Source: Allopusillimonas ginsengisoli
GTDB lineage: Bacteria > Pseudomonadota > Gammaproteobacteria > Burkholderiales > Burkholderiaceae_B
Direction: 5' to 3'
NCBI GenBank assembly: GCA_005239165.1
Contig: RAPG01000014.1
Span: 81,832 to 145,831 of the forward strand
Length of the DNA: 64,000 nucleotides
Below, piece after piece: positions 62,776 to 64,000 of the stretch. How positions within the stretch are numbered: the stretch's first letter is position 1; each line of letters begins with the position of its first letter. Both the position numbers and the translations under genes were made by a program. The notes beneath the pieces are model-generated. The model was not told the DNA's origin and made no database searches. It worked only from the letters and a program-made list of their open reading frames with translations.

Positions 62776-63477
62776 TCACGCACTTTGCTGCACGTGCGGA
62801 AATCCATGCCGAGATTTAGCGTTGTGCGCCTTTGCATTGACGCCCTGCTCCAGCAACGACACCACCGTCTGCCGGAAAAGAACGAATTGCGACAGATACA
62901 TACGAGTGCCTGCAAGTAGGCACACATAGGCAGCCAGGGCGATAGCTGCTACGAACAGCCCCAATTGCATCATGGCTAGCCCATCAGCCCACAAGCTACT
63001 GCCCTGCCAGCCTGCCGGGATCGATCGCTGCCATATCCAGACCCCATGCCAGACGGTCGCTGCAAGGCCTGTTAGAGGTGCCGCCCACACCATAGCGGCC
63101 AAGACCTTCAAACCCTGATGCAGGTCTGTCGCCTGCGCGGCAGCTTCGTGCTCAATCAAGCGTTGCGCCATGACGCCATGTGCGACGCCTGCCGGACCGT
63201 ACTGACCGGTTGTTGCATCAAGCGTTTTTTTCTGGATGAGGATGTGATGGGCCAATCGCGAGAAAGACCCGATCGTCGTCTGTCTGTCTACGAGTTCCTG
63301 TAGCTGTTGCCATGAACGTGCCTGGCCAAGGCCGCGGAGAAATCGTCTTGCATGATAAGCGCGGCAAGACAGGTTGATGACCTTGATCAGAAACAAGTAC
63401 ACGCTCGCAAACAGCATGATCGACAGAAAGACCAAAAGCGCCCTGACCACCATATCGCTCTGACCGATGAGCTGCAT
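62776..63477 (-). CDS. ExbB/TolQ/MotA-like proton-channel family protein, divergent
   Basis: 233 residues. A membrane segment at ~8-30 (VVRALLVFLSIMLFASVYLFLIKV), a cytoplasmic region with RAYHARRFLRGLGQARSWQQL as in ExbB, then two membrane segments (VLAAMVWAAPLTGLAATVW, and GLAMMQLGLFVAAIALAAYVCLL) in the ExbB arrangement. The usual channel motif GLxGTVxG is degraded to GLAATVWHG. ExbB powers TonB-dependent uptake with ExbD; no exbD lies next to it. AGGAG is 7 nt before ATG 63477. A Fur-like site upstream points to iron. Confidence 0.6.
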   Translation of the reverse strand: MQLIGQSDMVVRALLVFLSIMLFASVYLFLIKVINLSCRAYHARRFLRGLGQARSWQQLQELVDRQTTIGSFSRLAHHILIQKKTLDATTGQYGPAGVAHGVMAQRLIEHEAAAQATDLHQGLKVLAAMVWAAPLTGLAATVWHGVWIWQRSIPAGWQGSSLWADGLAMMQLGLFVAAIALAAYVCLLAGTRMYLSQFVLFRQTVVSLLEQGVNAKAHNAKSRHGFPHVQQSA

Positions 63478-63592
63478 AAGTTATCTCCTACCCGGGCCCG
63501 TGATCCCGATCAATACTCGAACCCGGACGCCTGTTGTTGTGCAAACAGCTGTCAGGCCTGCCAAGCCCGCTTTTACATTCTTTAAAGCAGCG

Positions 63593-63808
63593 CTAAACCA
63601 CGCGAACCCGCAGCGATGGACACAGAGGCAAACCCAGCCGCCTCTTGGGACCCATACAGGACAAGATCTCTTGTGCAGCTGCTGGGGTGACAAAAATTGT
63701 GACAATCGCTGTCGTCAGCCCGATGACAAACCGCCTTACCTCCGACAGCCCGGCATATGCGTCGGTTGCGGCCGAAGCCGGCCCATTGCATGTTGTCGTG
63801 CGGCCCAT
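63593..63808 (-). CDS. Small ORF with secretory-like N-terminus, uncertain
   Basis: 71 residues: after a Ser/Thr-rich start comes a hydrophobic stretch with RRFVIGLTTAIVTIFVTPAAAQE, like a signal peptide or TonB-type anchor. No good ribosome site. It lies between the Fur-like box and the ExbB-like gene on the same strand. An overlapping frame further down reads VRVRVLIGITGPGRR before its stop, faintly like a TonB C-terminal strand, so this may be a broken tonB. Not recognised with confidence. Confidence 0.25.
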   Translation of the reverse strand: MGRTTTCNGPASAATDAYAGLSEVRRFVIGLTTAIVTIFVTPAAAQEILSCMGPKRRLGLPLCPSLRVRVV

Positions 63809-63833
63809 GTTGGTTTATTTCATAGATGGAAAT

Positions 63834-63855
63834 GATAATGATTCGTAATCATATC
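63834..63855. promoter_or_regulatory. Fur-box-like site
   Basis: GATAATGATTCGTAATCATATC contains the perfect inverted repeat ATGATT-CGT-AATCAT and matches most of the Fur consensus GATAATGATAATCATTATC. It lies upstream of the minus-strand ExbB-like region; it could also serve a plus-strand gene beyond the window. (Sequence given in two overlapping parts: GATAATGATTCG and TAATCATATC.). Confidence 0.65.
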
Positions 63856-63925
63856 ACCTAAGTGGCAGAAGCGGACACATCAGACTAAAACTGAAAGATG
63901 CAGCTCTTAGAAACAGCCCGCCTTC

Positions 63926-64000
63926 ATGCTTGTTTCAGTCATGCTTGTTTCAGTCATGCTTGTTTCAGTCATGCTTGTTTCAGTCATGCTTGTTTCAGTC
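63926..64000 (+). repeat. 15-bp tandem repeat, at least 5 copies
   Basis: ATGCTTGTTTCAGTC occurs five times in perfect register and reaches the end of the window, so the full number is unknown. One frame would read MLVSV repeated without stops. No spacers are present and no gene is seen around it. Confidence 0.95.

Overview
The window looks like chromosomal DNA of a betaproteobacterium in the order Burkholderiales, most likely family Alcaligenaceae (the Bordetella / Pusillimonas / Advenella neighbourhood). This is inferred from the block dnaJ-dnaK-grpE-hemH-hrcA / nadK-recN / fur / bamE-dapB / murB, which is typical of that group, and from protein-level resemblance. The species cannot be named from sequence reading alone. 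About 50 protein genes, two tRNA genes and several regulatory signals can be supported.

Layout. 1-2.1 kb: the end of an FAD monooxygenase gene, a phosphoribosyltransferase and a small DUF1090 periplasmic protein. 2.3-5.8 kb: a very large SARP/BTAD-type regulator with a cyclase-like domain and an AAA ATPase, transcribed away from the next block. 6.1-30.0 kb: one long type VI secretion (T6SS) operon, tssA-B-C-hcp-E-F-G-H-vgrG, then a cargo-adaptor module (DUF2169 with pentapeptide repeats, a second pentapeptide protein, DUF3540, PAAR-like DUF4150), then tssJ-K-L-M. All 13 core subunits are present, but tssH (clpV) carries a one-base frameshift in an A tract, TssM has a SPOR domain fused at its C-terminus, and no toxin or immunity gene follows the adaptor module. 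30.2-36.7 kb: a 2153-residue autotransporter with an extended signal peptide and a passenger built from a 1.55-kb internal duplication.

36.8-45.6 kb: icd, a DUF1841 gene, two small cytochromes c behind a perfect FNR-type box, a MoxR ATPase / GNAT / VWA (CoxE-like) cluster, and a large M16 peptidase. 45.8-58.0 kb: the heat-shock and housekeeping block. Sequences matching sigma-32 promoters lie in front of grpE, dnaK and hrcA, and a strong hairpin separates dnaK from dnaJ.

58.2-64.0 kb is an accessory zone. Two almost identical tRNA-Gly(GCC) genes lie 3.2 kb apart. Between them are a decayed toxin-antitoxin pair (truncated antitoxin, PIN toxin lacking its first Asp) and a two-gene ribosome-associated operon (HPF/RaiA-like plus a bacterial archaeo-eukaryotic-release-factor-like protein). 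Beyond the second tRNA are a membrane-anchored coiled-coil protein whose stop codon lies in a heptamer repeat, a transposase remnant, an ExbB-like protein downstream of a Fur-box-like site, and a 15-bp tandem repeat running off the end of the window.
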